A stretch of DNA of 64,000 bases from Streptomyces sp. SA15 (GTDB lineage Bacteria; Actinomycetota; Actinomycetes; Streptomycetales; Streptomycetaceae). The notes below the pieces were generated by a model, which searched no databases, was not told where the DNA came from, and saw only the letters and a list, made by a program, of their open reading frames with translations. Positions 26,606-34,737 of this stretch are shown in pieces. Positions within the stretch are counted from its first letter, which is position 1. Every line of letters starts with the position of its first letter. The translations under genes were made by a program, and so were the position numbers. The DNA is taken from contig NZ_NTGE01000073.1 in the NCBI RefSeq assembly GCF_002291145.1, forward strand, positions 1 to 64,000. The letters are read 5' to 3'.

Positions 26606-27400
26606 ATGATGGGACCAGCACACTCACTGTCCGGGGCCGCCGCCTGGCTCGGCGTCGGGGCGGCCGCCGCCGCGGCCGGGCACCCGATGCCCTGGCCCGT
26701 CGTCCTGTGCGGCGCGCTGATCTGCGCCGGTGCCGCACTCGCCCCGGACCTCGACCACAAGGCGGCCACCATTTCGCGGGCCTTCGGACCCCTCTCGCGT
26801 GGGCTGTGCGAGATCGTCGACAAGCTCTCCTACGCCGTCTACAAGGCCACGAAGAAACAGGGCGACCCTCGCCGCTCCGGCGGGCACCGCACGCTCACGC
26901 ACACCTGGCTGTGGGCCGCCCTGATCGGCGCGGGCGGCTCGGTGGCGGCGATCACCGGTGGCCGCTGGGCCGTGCTGGCGCTCCTGTTCGTGCACATGGT
27001 GCTGGCCATCGAGGGTCTGCTGTGGCGGGCGACCCGTGGCTCCAGCGCCGACGTCCTGGTCTGGCTGCTGGCCGCGACCAGCTCGTGGATCCTCGCCGGT
27101 GTGCTGGACAAGCCGGGCAACGGCGCCGACTGGCTGTTCACGGCGCCGGGCCAGGAGTACCTGTGGCTGGGCCTGCCGATCGTGCTGGGCGCGCTGGTGC
27201 ACGACATCGGGGACGCGCTGACCGTCTCCGGCTGCCCGATCCTGTGGCCGATCCCGGTGGGCCGCAAGCGCTGGTACCCGATCGGCCCGCCCAAGGCGAT
27301 GCGGTTCCGGGCGGGCAGCTGGGTCGAGCTCAAGGTGCTGATGCCGGCGTTCATGCTGCTCGGGGGAGTGGGCTGCGCGGCGGCGCTCAACGTCATCTGA
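26606..27400 (+). CDS. YdjM-like metal-dependent hydrolase, integral membrane
   Basis: A 264-aa membrane protein of the YdjM family. It keeps the conserved polar motifs APDLDHKAATIS, GHRTLTHT and ALVHDIGDALTVSGCPILWP, whose His/Asp residues sit between about five hydrophobic helices. Family members are predicted metal-dependent phosphohydrolases of membrane lipids; E. coli YdjM is SOS-linked, but no LexA box is obvious here. The family start MMGPAHSLSG points to ATG 26606; ATG 26588 is an alternative. Divergent from the helicase and convergent with L31. Confidence 0.85.
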   Translation: MMGPAHSLSGAAAWLGVGAAAAAAGHPMPWPVVLCGALICAGAALAPDLDHKAATISRAFGPLSRGLCEIVDKLSYAVYKATKKQGDPRRSGGHRTLTHTWLWAALIGAGGSVAAITGGRWAVLALLFVHMVLAIEGLLWRATRGSSADVLVWLLAATSSWILAGVLDKPGNGADWLFTAPGQEYLWLGLPIVLGALVHDIGDALTVSGCPILWPIPVGRKRWYPIGPPKAMRFRAGSWVELKVLMPAFMLLGGVGCAAALNVI

Positions 27401-27476
27401 GGTATGCGCCGGTTCGCCCGAGGGATCCGCGGATTCTTCCGAAGCGTCCGAGGAGGCGGCTCGTCGCAGCCGTCGC

Positions 27477-27498
27477 CTCACCGTCCCGCCTCGGTGAG
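27477..27498. terminator. hairpin between convergent genes
   Basis: CTCACCG and CGGTGAG form a 7-bp stem with an 8-base loop between the convergent YdjM and L31 genes. No T-run follows; GC-rich terminators without one are common in this genus. Confidence 0.35.
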
Positions 27499-27501
27499 CG
27501 C

Positions 27502-27771
27502 TCACGACCCGCCGGGACTCTGGCCTTCCCCGCCGCCGTATCGCCGTTCGAACCGGGCGACGCGGCCCTCGGAGTCCACTGTCCGGGCCTTGCCGGTGTA
27601 GAAGGGGTGGCTCTCCGAGGAGATCTCCACGTCCACGACCGGGTAGCTCTCGCCGTCGTCCCACTCGATGGTCTGGTCGCTGGTCGCGGTGGACCGGGTG
27701 AGAAAGGCGTAACCGGCGGCGCGGTCGCGGAAGACGACCGGGCGGTAGTCGGGGTGCTTGTCCTGCTGCAT
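27502..27771 (-). CDS. rpmE2: 50S ribosomal protein L31 type B
   Basis: An 89-aa L31 of the zinc-independent type: it starts [16 protein letters not shown] and contains [12 protein letters not shown], with no CxxC pair. In actinobacteria such C-minus copies replace the zinc-containing L31 when the Zur repressor lets them be made under zinc limitation. I do not see a clear Zur box in the short upstream gap, so regulation here is open. It follows the DUF5709 gene on the same strand after 54 bp. Confidence 0.95.
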   Translation of the reverse strand: MQQDKHPDYRPVVFRDRAAGYAFLTRSTATSDQTIEWDDGESYPVVDVEISSESHPFYTGKARTVDSEGRVARFERRYGGGEGQSPGGS

Positions 27772-27825
27772 GGGTGCTCCTCGTCCGGCGTCGGCGAGAC
27801 GGCCGACGGCGCGGGGACGGTGGGA

Positions 27826-28299
27826 TCAGCCGGACAGGGCGTCCTCGTCGACGATGTGCACCGCGGCCTCCTCGGCGGAGGCGGCGGCACCGTCGATGCC
27901 CACGTCCGTGGCGACCAGCGCACTCTCCTCGTCCTCGTGCGCACCCTCGTCGGGTGCCACGAGGCGGCCGGAGCGGACGGCGCCGACCTCGTTGTCCAGC
28001 GGTTCTCCGTCGGTGCCCGCGCAGTCGCCGATGCCGTCGCCGTCGTCGGGGGCGGCGAGATCGGGCAGCTCCTCGGCGAGCCGCTGGTCCAGCGTCTCGC
28101 CCTCCCGGCGCTCGGCGGCCGTCACGCCGGTGTGCTCCACGGCCCAGGGGCGTTCCGGAGGGGACCAGCCCCGGTCGAGGGGGTCGCCGACTCCATCGTT
28201 CTCCAGGGTGTCCTCCGCGTCGAGCAGCCCCGTGTCTTCCCTCTGCTCGGATGCGTCGGGCTGGTAGACGTCGTCTCCCCATCCGTCGGCGTTGTTCAC
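27826..28299 (-). CDS. DUF5709-domain protein
   Basis: A 157-aa strongly acidic, probably disordered cytosolic protein. The DUF5709 pattern is visible in DDVYQPDASEQREDTGLLDAEDTLEN, GVGDPLDRGWSPPERPWAVE, ETLDQRLAEELPD and VGAVRSGRLVAPDEG. The GTG start at 28299 follows TGGAGGTACCC. Domain function is unknown. It sits upstream of rpmE2. Confidence 0.9.
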   Translation of the reverse strand: MNNADGWGDDVYQPDASEQREDTGLLDAEDTLENDGVGDPLDRGWSPPERPWAVEHTGVTAAERREGETLDQRLAEELPDLAAPDDGDGIGDCAGTDGEPLDNEVGAVRSGRLVAPDEGAHEDEESALVATDVGIDGAAASAEEAAVHIVDEDALSG

Positions 28300-29152
28300 G
28301 GGTACCTCCAGGTGGCGGGGGCGGGCGCGTCCTCCCCGTGGTCGGCGGTCGGCATGCAGTCGTCCGGGGCACGCGCGGCGCCTGACGACGAGCCGGCGCA
28401 TGCTCCGCGGGTACTCCTCGAGCCGGTGCCGCTATCCAGCCTTCCACCCCTCTTCGGAACCGCGCAACGGCACGGACACGGGCCGAGGATCACACGTCCC
28501 GGACCAGGCCCCGCACAGCCGGGACCCCGACGGCCCGGTCCGGCAACACGCACGGCGTCGCCGCAACCCGCACGCCGATCCCGGCGCCCGGCGGCCCGGG
28601 CATCGACCGAACGAATCGCACGCCGACCTCGGTGTCTGGTCGTTCGTGGGGTGGTCGAAGAGGTCGCGTGTCGATCCGGTGTCTGGTCGTTCGTGGGGTG
28701 GTCGAAGAGGCTGCATGTCGATGCCAGCGCCCGGTCGTCCGCGGGGCGGTCGAACAGGTCGCACGCCGATGCTGGTGTCCGGTCGTCCGGGCGGCGACGC
28801 CGCAACCCGCACGCCGTCCCGGCGCCTGCCGGCCCGCGCGGCGACCGCACATCCCGCACACCTGTCCCGCCGCCCGGCAGCCACGCAGCGCCTATACGGT
28901 CCGCCCCCGGATTCCCCGCTCAGTTCACCTGAGCCGCGACCGCACGGCACGCACCCCGGTGGTAGCGCCCCCGATGAGAGCGCCCCCGACAGAACCACGC
29001 CCGGTGGGGCGACCCCCGAAGAGGCCGCCGCACCACCGCCCCCGCGCCCAGTCAGCCCGTACTGCGACAGCCCCGCCCGGCCGTCCGCCCCCCGCCCGCG
29101 GACCCCGTCCCCGGCCCCCGCCCCCGCGGACACCCGCGGCGGAGCTCACCGG
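28300..29152. other. about 850-bp gene-free region with tandem repeats
   Basis: No reading frame here looks coding: open frames on both strands are Arg/Pro/Gly-rich shadows without start signals, and repeat units of 47 bp break any single frame. The central 334 bp (28543-28876) are a degenerate 48-bp tandem repeat. The rest (28877-29152) is Pro/Arg-codon-like, C-rich sequence without further structure that I can see. Confidence 0.55.
28543..28876. repeat. seven-unit 48-bp degenerate tandem repeat
   Basis: Units start at 28543, 28591, 28639, 28686, 28734, 28782 and 28829 (48,48,47,48,48,47,48 bp). Conserved marks are a GTCGTTCGTGGGG-type opening, a TCGAAGAGG/TCGAACAGG centre, and GCACGCCGAT near position 30. 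The third, fourth and fifth units are closest; the outer units are more diverged. 48 bp equals 16 codons, but the two 47-bp units shift the frame, so the array is now non-coding or a decayed repetitive gene. Confidence 0.75.
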
Positions 29153-30934
29153 TCAGCCGTGCCACGAGCGCCACAGTGCCGCGTACGCGCCGTCCGCCGC
29201 GACCAGCTCGTCGTGGCTGCCGAGCTCGCTGATCCGGCCGTCCTCGACGACGGCGATGACGTCCGCGTCGTGGGCGGTGTGCAGGCGGTGGGCGATCGCG
29301 ACCACCGTGCGGCCGTCGAGGACGCGGGCCAGGGAGCGTTCCAGGTGGCGTGCCGCGCGCGGGTCGAGCAGGGAGGTCGCCTCGTCCAGGACCAGCGTGT
29401 GCGGGTCGGCCAGCACCAGGCGGGCCAGCGCGATCTGCTGGGCCTGGGCCGGGGTGAGCGCGAACCCGCCCGAGCCGACCTCCGTGTCCAGCCCGTCGTC
29501 GAGGGCACGCGCCCACCCGTCCGCGTCCACCGCACCGAGCGCCGCCCACAGCTCGGCGTCGCCGGCCTCGGTGCGGGCCAGGAGGAGGTTGTCACGCAGG
29601 GAGCCCACGAAGACGTGGTGCTCCTGGTTGACCAGGGCCACGTGCGAGCGAACCCGTTCCGCGGGCATCCGGGAGAGTTCGGCGCCACCCAGGGTGATCC
29701 GGCCGGCCCGGGGCCCGTAGATCCCGGCCAGCAGCCTGCCGAGGGTGGACTTGCCCGCGCCCGAGGGGCCGACCAGCGCCAGCCTGGTGCCGGGCGCCAC
29801 CTCGAGGGACACCTTGCGCAGCACATCCACGCCCTCGCGGTAGCCGAAGTGCACCCGGTCCGCGTGCACGTCCCGTCCGTCGGGCGCGAGCGCGTCGTCC
29901 CCGGCGTCCGGTTCGATGTCCCGGACGCCGACCAGACGTGCCAGCGACACCTGGGCCACCTGCAGCTCGTCGTACCAGCGCAGGATGAGCCCGACCGGAT
30001 CGACGAGCATCTGCGCGATCAGCGCGCCGGTGGTCAGCTGACCGACCCCGATCCAGCCCTGCAGGACGAACACGCCGCCGACCATCAGCACCGAGGCGAG
30101 GACCGTCACGTGGGTGACGTTGATGACTGGGAAGAGCACCGACCGCAGCCAGAGTGTGTAGCGCTCCCAGGCCGTCCATTCCTTGATCCGGCGCTCCGAC
30201 AGCGCGATGCGGCGGGCGCCGAGCCGGTGGGCCTCGACGGTGCGCCCCGCGTCCACGGTCTCCGCGAGCGCGGCCGCCACGGCGGCGTACCCGGCGGCCT
30301 CCGAGCGGTAGGCAGACGGCGCCCGCCTGAAGTACCAGCGGCAGCCGACGACCAGCAGCGGCACGGCCAGCAGTACGGCGGCCGCGAGCGGCGGCGCCGT
30401 GATCACGAGGCCGCCCAGCAGCAGGGCCGCCCACACCACACCGATCGCCAGCTGGGGCACGGCTTCGCGCATCGCGTTGGCGAGCCGGTCGATGTCGGTC
30501 GTGATCCGGGACAGCAGGTCGCCCGTCCCGGCCCGTTCCAGGACTCCCGGCGGCAGCCCGACCGACCGGACGAGGAAGTCCTCGCGCAGGTCGGCCAGCA
30601 TCCGCTCGCCGAGCATCGCGCCGCGCAGCCGCACCTCCCGCACGAACGTGGCCTGCACGGCCAGCGCGAGGGCGAACAGCCCGGCCGTCAGTCCCAGATG
30701 AAGTTCACGCGCCCCGTCCGACACGCGCTCCACGAGCCCGCCCAGCAGCCACGGGCCCGCCATAGAAGCCACCACGGCGACCGTGTTGACGGTGACGAGG
30801 AGCAGGAAGGCTCGGCGGTGCCGGCGGAACAGTTCGGTCACGTAGGCGCGTACGGTCGTGGCGGCGCCGACGGGCAGGGTGTGCGCCGTCGTCGGGGCCG
30901 CCGGGTCGTACGCCGGTGGCGCCACGCCGATCAT
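29153..30934 (-). CDS. ABC exporter half-transporter, canonical Walker A but degenerate signature
   Basis: A 593-aa fused permease-ATPase. Six membrane helices lie in about 40-320. The NBD has Walker A GPSGAGKST (389-397), Q-loop LVNQEHH, Walker B TLVLDE (513-518) and the H-loop AHRLH (H549). The ABC signature is LTPAQ (493-497) in place of LSGGQ. It overlaps the upstream ABC gene by 4 bp (ATGA), so the two make a coupled heterodimer. Substrate unknown; no regulator or biosynthetic gene is adjacent. Confidence 0.92.
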   Translation of the reverse strand: MIGVAPPAYDPAAPTTAHTLPVGAATTVRAYVTELFRRHRRAFLLLVTVNTVAVVASMAGPWLLGGLVERVSDGARELHLGLTAGLFALALAVQATFVREVRLRGAMLGERMLADLREDFLVRSVGLPPGVLERAGTGDLLSRITTDIDRLANAMREAVPQLAIGVVWAALLLGGLVITAPPLAAAVLLAVPLLVVGCRWYFRRAPSAYRSEAAGYAAVAAALAETVDAGRTVEAHRLGARRIALSERRIKEWTAWERYTLWLRSVLFPVINVTHVTVLASVLMVGGVFVLQGWIGVGQLTTGALIAQMLVDPVGLILRWYDELQVAQVSLARLVGVRDIEPDAGDDALAPDGRDVHADRVHFGYREGVDVLRKVSLEVAPGTRLALVGPSGAGKSTLGRLLAGIYGPRAGRITLGGAELSRMPAERVRSHVALVNQEHHVFVGSLRDNLLLARTEAGDAELWAALGAVDADGWARALDDGLDTEVGSGGFALTPAQAQQIALARLVLADPHTLVLDEATSLLDPRAARHLERSLARVLDGRTVVAIAHRLHTAHDADVIAVVEDGRISELGSHDELVAADGAYAALWRSWHG

Positions 30935-32727
30935 GCTGTCTCCTCGATCTCTTCCAGTTCGTGCAGTTCGTCCAGCACGCCGCTCAGGGCGGCCTCTTCT
31001 TCGGTCTCGCGCGTGACCACGGCCCGGTACCGGGGTTCCTCGTGCACCAGTTCGCGGTGCACGCCGACCGCCGAGACCTCGCCCTCATGGACGAGGACGA
31101 CCCGGTCCGCGCGGTCCAGCAGCAGCGGCGAGGAGGTGAACACCACGGTCGTGCGCCCTTCCCGCAGATCCCGCACCCCCTCGGCGATCCGCGCCTCCGT
31201 GTGGGAGTCGACGGCCGAGGTCGGCTCGTCCAGGACGAGCACTTCCGGGTCCGTGATCAGCGACCGGGCCAGCGCGAGCCGCTGGCGCTGGCCGCCGGAG
31301 AGGGAGCGGCCGCGTTCGGTGATGCGGGCTTCCATCGGGTCCTCGGCGTCCAGGGACCCCTGGACGAGAGCCGCCAGCACGTCCCCGCACTGCGCGGCCT
31401 CCAACGCCTCCTCGGCCCGGACGTCACCCGAGGCGGGCACGTCGAGCAGCTCGCGCAGCGAGCCGGACAGCAGCACCGGGTCCTTGTCCTGGACGAGGAC
31501 GGCCGTCCGCGCGGTGTCGAGCGGCAGCTCGTCCAGCGGCACGCCGCCCAGCAGCGCCGATGTGCCCGCCTCCGAGGGATGCCCGCCCAGCCGTTCCGCC
31601 AGCCGGCCCGCCGCGTCCGGGTCGCCGCACACCACGGCGGTGAGCCGACCGGCGGGCGCCAGCAGTCCGGTGGCCGGGTCGTACAGGTCCCCCGACGGCA
31701 GGTCGGCGGCGCGCGATCCGCCGGTGTCCGTGGCGCGCTCCAGCGACAGTACGCGGGCGGCTCGTTGAGCCGAGGGCCGCGAGAAGGAGTAGGCCATCGC
31801 GATCTCTTCGAAGTGGCGCAGGGGATACGTGAGGACCATGACCGAGCTGTAGACGGTGACCAGTTCGCCGACGCCGATCCGGTCCTGGCGGGCCAGATGG
31901 ACGCCGTACCAGACGACCGCGATCAGCAGCAGTCCCGGCAGCAGTACCTGGATCGCCGAGATGAGCGACCACATCCGGGCGCTGCGCACGGCCGCGTGGC
32001 GGACCTCCTGGGAGGCGCGGCGGTAGCGGTCGAGGAAGAGTTCCTCACCACCGATGCCGCGCAGGACGCGTAGACCGGCGACGGTGTCCGAGGCCAGCTC
32101 GGTGGCCCGTCCGGCCTTCTCCCGCTGGAAGTCGGCGCGCCTGGTCGCCCGGGGCAGCAGTGGCAGCACCGCGAGCGCGAGGACCGGCAGCCCCACGGCC
32201 ACCACCGCGCCCAGTGCCGGCTCGTAGACGACCAGGCCCACACAGACCAGCACGATGGTGACCGCGGCCGCGGTGAACCGCGACCAGGCCTCGACGAACC
32301 AGCCGATCTTCTCGACGTCACCCGTGGAGACGGCCACCACCTCACCGGCCGCTACACGCCGGGTCAGCGCGGAGCCCAGCTGGGCGGTCTTGTGGGCCAG
32401 GAGTTGCTGGACGCGGGCGGCAGCGGCGATCCAGTTGGTGACCGCGGAGCGGTGCAGGAAGGTGTCGCCGAGGGCGTTGCCGACGCAGACCAGGGCCAGC
32501 AGCCCGCCCGCGAGGGCGAGCCGGGCACCGGAGCGGTCGACGACGGCCTGGATGGCGAGACCGACGCAGAACGGCAGCGCGGCGACGGACATGAAGTGCA
32601 GCAGTCCCCACGCCAGCGACTTGAGCTGCCCGCCCAGCTGGTTCCTGAAGAGCCACCACAGAAATCGGGGACCCGAGCGCGCGTCCGGCACGCCTGGGTC
32701 GGGGTACGGAAGGTCTTGAATCTGCAT
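30931..32727 (-). CDS. ABC exporter half-transporter, lost Walker A but canonical signature
   Basis: A 598-aa permease-ATPase, partner of the gene at 29153. Membrane helices span about 35-315. In the NBD the Walker A position reads VCGDPDAAGR (366-375) with no GKS/T, and the H-loop position reads FTSSP instead of xTHR. Signature LSGGQRQR (476-483) and Walker B VLVLDEP (496-502) are intact. The C-terminus is a Glu-rich tail (HELEEIEETA). ATG 32727 (MQIQDLPYPD) is the likely start; its ribosome-binding site is weak. Divergent from the PNGase A-like gene. Confidence 0.92.
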   Translation of the reverse strand: MQIQDLPYPDPGVPDARSGPRFLWWLFRNQLGGQLKSLAWGLLHFMSVAALPFCVGLAIQAVVDRSGARLALAGGLLALVCVGNALGDTFLHRSAVTNWIAAAARVQQLLAHKTAQLGSALTRRVAAGEVVAVSTGDVEKIGWFVEAWSRFTAAAVTIVLVCVGLVVYEPALGAVVAVGLPVLALAVLPLLPRATRRADFQREKAGRATELASDTVAGLRVLRGIGGEELFLDRYRRASQEVRHAAVRSARMWSLISAIQVLLPGLLLIAVVWYGVHLARQDRIGVGELVTVYSSVMVLTYPLRHFEEIAMAYSFSRPSAQRAARVLSLERATDTGGSRAADLPSGDLYDPATGLLAPAGRLTAVVCGDPDAAGRLAERLGGHPSEAGTSALLGGVPLDELPLDTARTAVLVQDKDPVLLSGSLRELLDVPASGDVRAEEALEAAQCGDVLAALVQGSLDAEDPMEARITERGRSLSGGQRQRLALARSLITDPEVLVLDEPTSAVDSHTEARIAEGVRDLREGRTTVVFTSSPLLLDRADRVVLVHEGEVSAVGVHRELVHEEPRYRAVVTRETEEEAALSGVLDELHELEEIEETA

Positions 32728-32947
32728 GACGTCCCAGTGGCTCGTGTCAAGGGGTGGAAGGGACCGCGAACGGCGGCAACAAACCGTGACAGGTTCGCGT
32801 CGTTGCGTGGTCGAAAGCAAGCGGTTTTCCGCCTGCCGCACAGAACCGGTCGTGCTCGATACCTCCGCTGCAGTCGGTCCCAAAGGGCGGCGGGATCGGG
32901 CGAGGCCTCATTGCGGGGGACGCCCGACTCGCCGTAGAACACCGGCC

Positions 32948-34567
32948 ATGAAGAGACGGATCCTCATGTCCATGCTCGCCGGAGCGACCCTCGTGGCGAG
33001 CACCCTCCTCGGGGCGAGCCCCGCTCGATCCGCAGACACCCCGGTCCCTGCCGAGTTCGGCACCGACTGGCACGACCCCATCACGGCGGCCCCGCCCGTC
33101 ACCAAGCCCGCCGGCAAGCCCTGCCACGTCACCGTCGCGGAGGCGCAGTTCCGGGACTTCACCCCGTACAAGGGCACGTACACACCGCCCGAGGGCTGCG
33201 GCGACCGCTGGAGCAAGGTCGTGCTGCGAATGGACGGCAAGGTCAAGGGACGGCAGTTCGACCGGCTCGGCCACCTGCACGTCGGCGGGGTGGAGATCTT
33301 CCGTACGTCGACGCCCCAGCCCTCGCCCGACGGCATCGAGTGGTCGGTGGAGAAGGACGTCACGCGCTACAGCGACATCTTCCGCGGCGGTCAGGACGTC
33401 GAGATGCTCATCGGGAACGTCGTCGACGACACATACACGGGGATCATCGACGTCAAGGTGACCCTGACGTTCTACCCGGGCAAGCCGGCCGCATACGCAG
33501 GCAAACCGGCCGCCACGCCCGACCGGGTCCTGACCCTCGACGACCGGTCCACCCTCACCACTCCACGCGACAGCGAACGCATCGTCGCCGAGGTGTACGC
33601 CACCGGCTCCGGCGGCGGCTGCGAGGAGTACTGGTACCTGACGGTGCCCGACGCGGCCCCGTACTCCTGCCAGACCGACGACGGCCCCTACCGTGAGGTC
33701 CAGATCAAGGTCGACGGACAACTCGCGGGCATCGCCACGCCGTTCCCGACCGTGTGGACCGGCGGATGGTCCAATCCCTTCCTCTGGTACGTCGTTCCGG
33801 GACCGCGCGCCTTCGACATCAAGCCGATCGAATACGACCTGACGCCCTTCGCCGGAATCCTCAACGACGGCCGCTCGCACCGCGTAGAGGTCTCCGTAGT
33901 CGGCGTGCCCGAGGGACAGAGTGGTTGGAGCGCGCCGGTCAACGTCCTCGTCTGGCAGGACGCGAAGAGCACCCACGTCGGCGGAAAGCTCACCGTGCAC
34001 CAGAGCGGTGACCTCGCCGACTCCTCGACATACACGCCCGGTTCCGAGCACCGCGTGGACACCGAGGGTCATCACCGGCTGACCGTCGCCGGATACGTCG
34101 ACACCTCGCACGGCCGGGTGACGACCACTGTCTCGCGTGCGCTGACGAACACCTCCGTGCACCGCTGGACCGACGGCGAGAACGTGGACGCGCTGGACGC
34201 CACCTGGCGGGACGACGAGTCGGTCACCGTCGACGGACGCGGTCCGGCCCGTACGACGCGCACGCAGCGGACGTACACGATGGACGGCACGACCACGCTC
34301 GGCGCGGCCGACCGGCTGCGGACCGTGCTGACCCTCGGTGACCGCGTCGCGGTGGTCGAGTCGCGCGGCGGCCGACGTACCGCCTGGTCGCGGCTTGACG
34401 ACACCTACAGCGGCGACGCGACGTACACCGCGAACGTACCCCGGGATCAGCGGCACGCGGTCGGCACGACGAGCGAGCGCTACCGGATCCACGGCTCGGG
34501 CGGGTGCTATGACCGCTCCCTGACCACCGTCCAGGGCGTACTCACCGAGGATCGCAGCGACTGCTGA
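32948..34567 (+). CDS. secreted PNGase A-like peptide-N4-asparagine amidase
   Basis: A 539-aa protein with a Sec signal peptide (KRRILMSMLAGATLVASTLLGASPARS), so exported. The body resembles peptide-N4-(N-acetyl-glucosaminyl)asparagine amidase A: CHVTVAEAQFRDFTPYKGTY, DRWSKVVLRMDGKVKGRQFDRLGHLHVGGVE, EVQIKVDGQLAGIATPFPTVWTGG and FDIKPIEYDLTPFAG. The family removes N-glycans from glycoproteins and is best known from plants and fungi. Catalytic residues cannot be assigned by eye. It stands alone, divergent from the heterodimeric ABC exporter. Confidence 0.83.
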   Translation: MKRRILMSMLAGATLVASTLLGASPARSADTPVPAEFGTDWHDPITAAPPVTKPAGKPCHVTVAEAQFRDFTPYKGTYTPPEGCGDRWSKVVLRMDGKVKGRQFDRLGHLHVGGVEIFRTSTPQPSPDGIEWSVEKDVTRYSDIFRGGQDVEMLIGNVVDDTYTGIIDVKVTLTFYPGKPAAYAGKPAATPDRVLTLDDRSTLTTPRDSERIVAEVYATGSGGGCEEYWYLTVPDAAPYSCQTDDGPYREVQIKVDGQLAGIATPFPTVWTGGWSNPFLWYVVPGPRAFDIKPIEYDLTPFAGILNDGRSHRVEVSVVGVPEGQSGWSAPVNVLVWQDAKSTHVGGKLTVHQSGDLADSSTYTPGSEHRVDTEGHHRLTVAGYVDTSHGRVTTTVSRALTNTSVHRWTDGENVDALDATWRDDESVTVDGRGPARTTRTQRTYTMDGTTTLGAADRLRTVLTLGDRVAVVESRGGRRTAWSRLDDTYSGDATYTANVPRDQRHAVGTTSERYRIHGSGGCYDRSLTTVQGVLTEDRSDC

Positions 34568-34737
34568 GGCGAGTTGTGTGCGATGCGTCACAGGTGGCGT
34601 GATTTACCTGGCTGAAACACGGCGGTCTTGTGCGGGATCAACGGCGCCTCCAAAGTATCGGCACGGAATCCGCTTTCCGTATTGCAGAAGTCCTGTCCCC
34701 GGCTTCTGCGTGTCATCAGTCCCCTCAAGGAGTGCCC

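Noticed and set aside
28296..28859. Reverse frame of 187 codons through the 48-bp repeats
   Set aside because: Repeat units of 47 bp shift the frame, so the 16-residue periodicity is not kept, and no ribosome-binding site is present. Kept as a repeat instead.
23611..28932. A 1773-codon open frame on the plus strand
   Set aside because: It is antisense to tesB and the Ski2-like helicase and runs through further genes; it arises from high-GC codon bias and has no domain logic or start signal.
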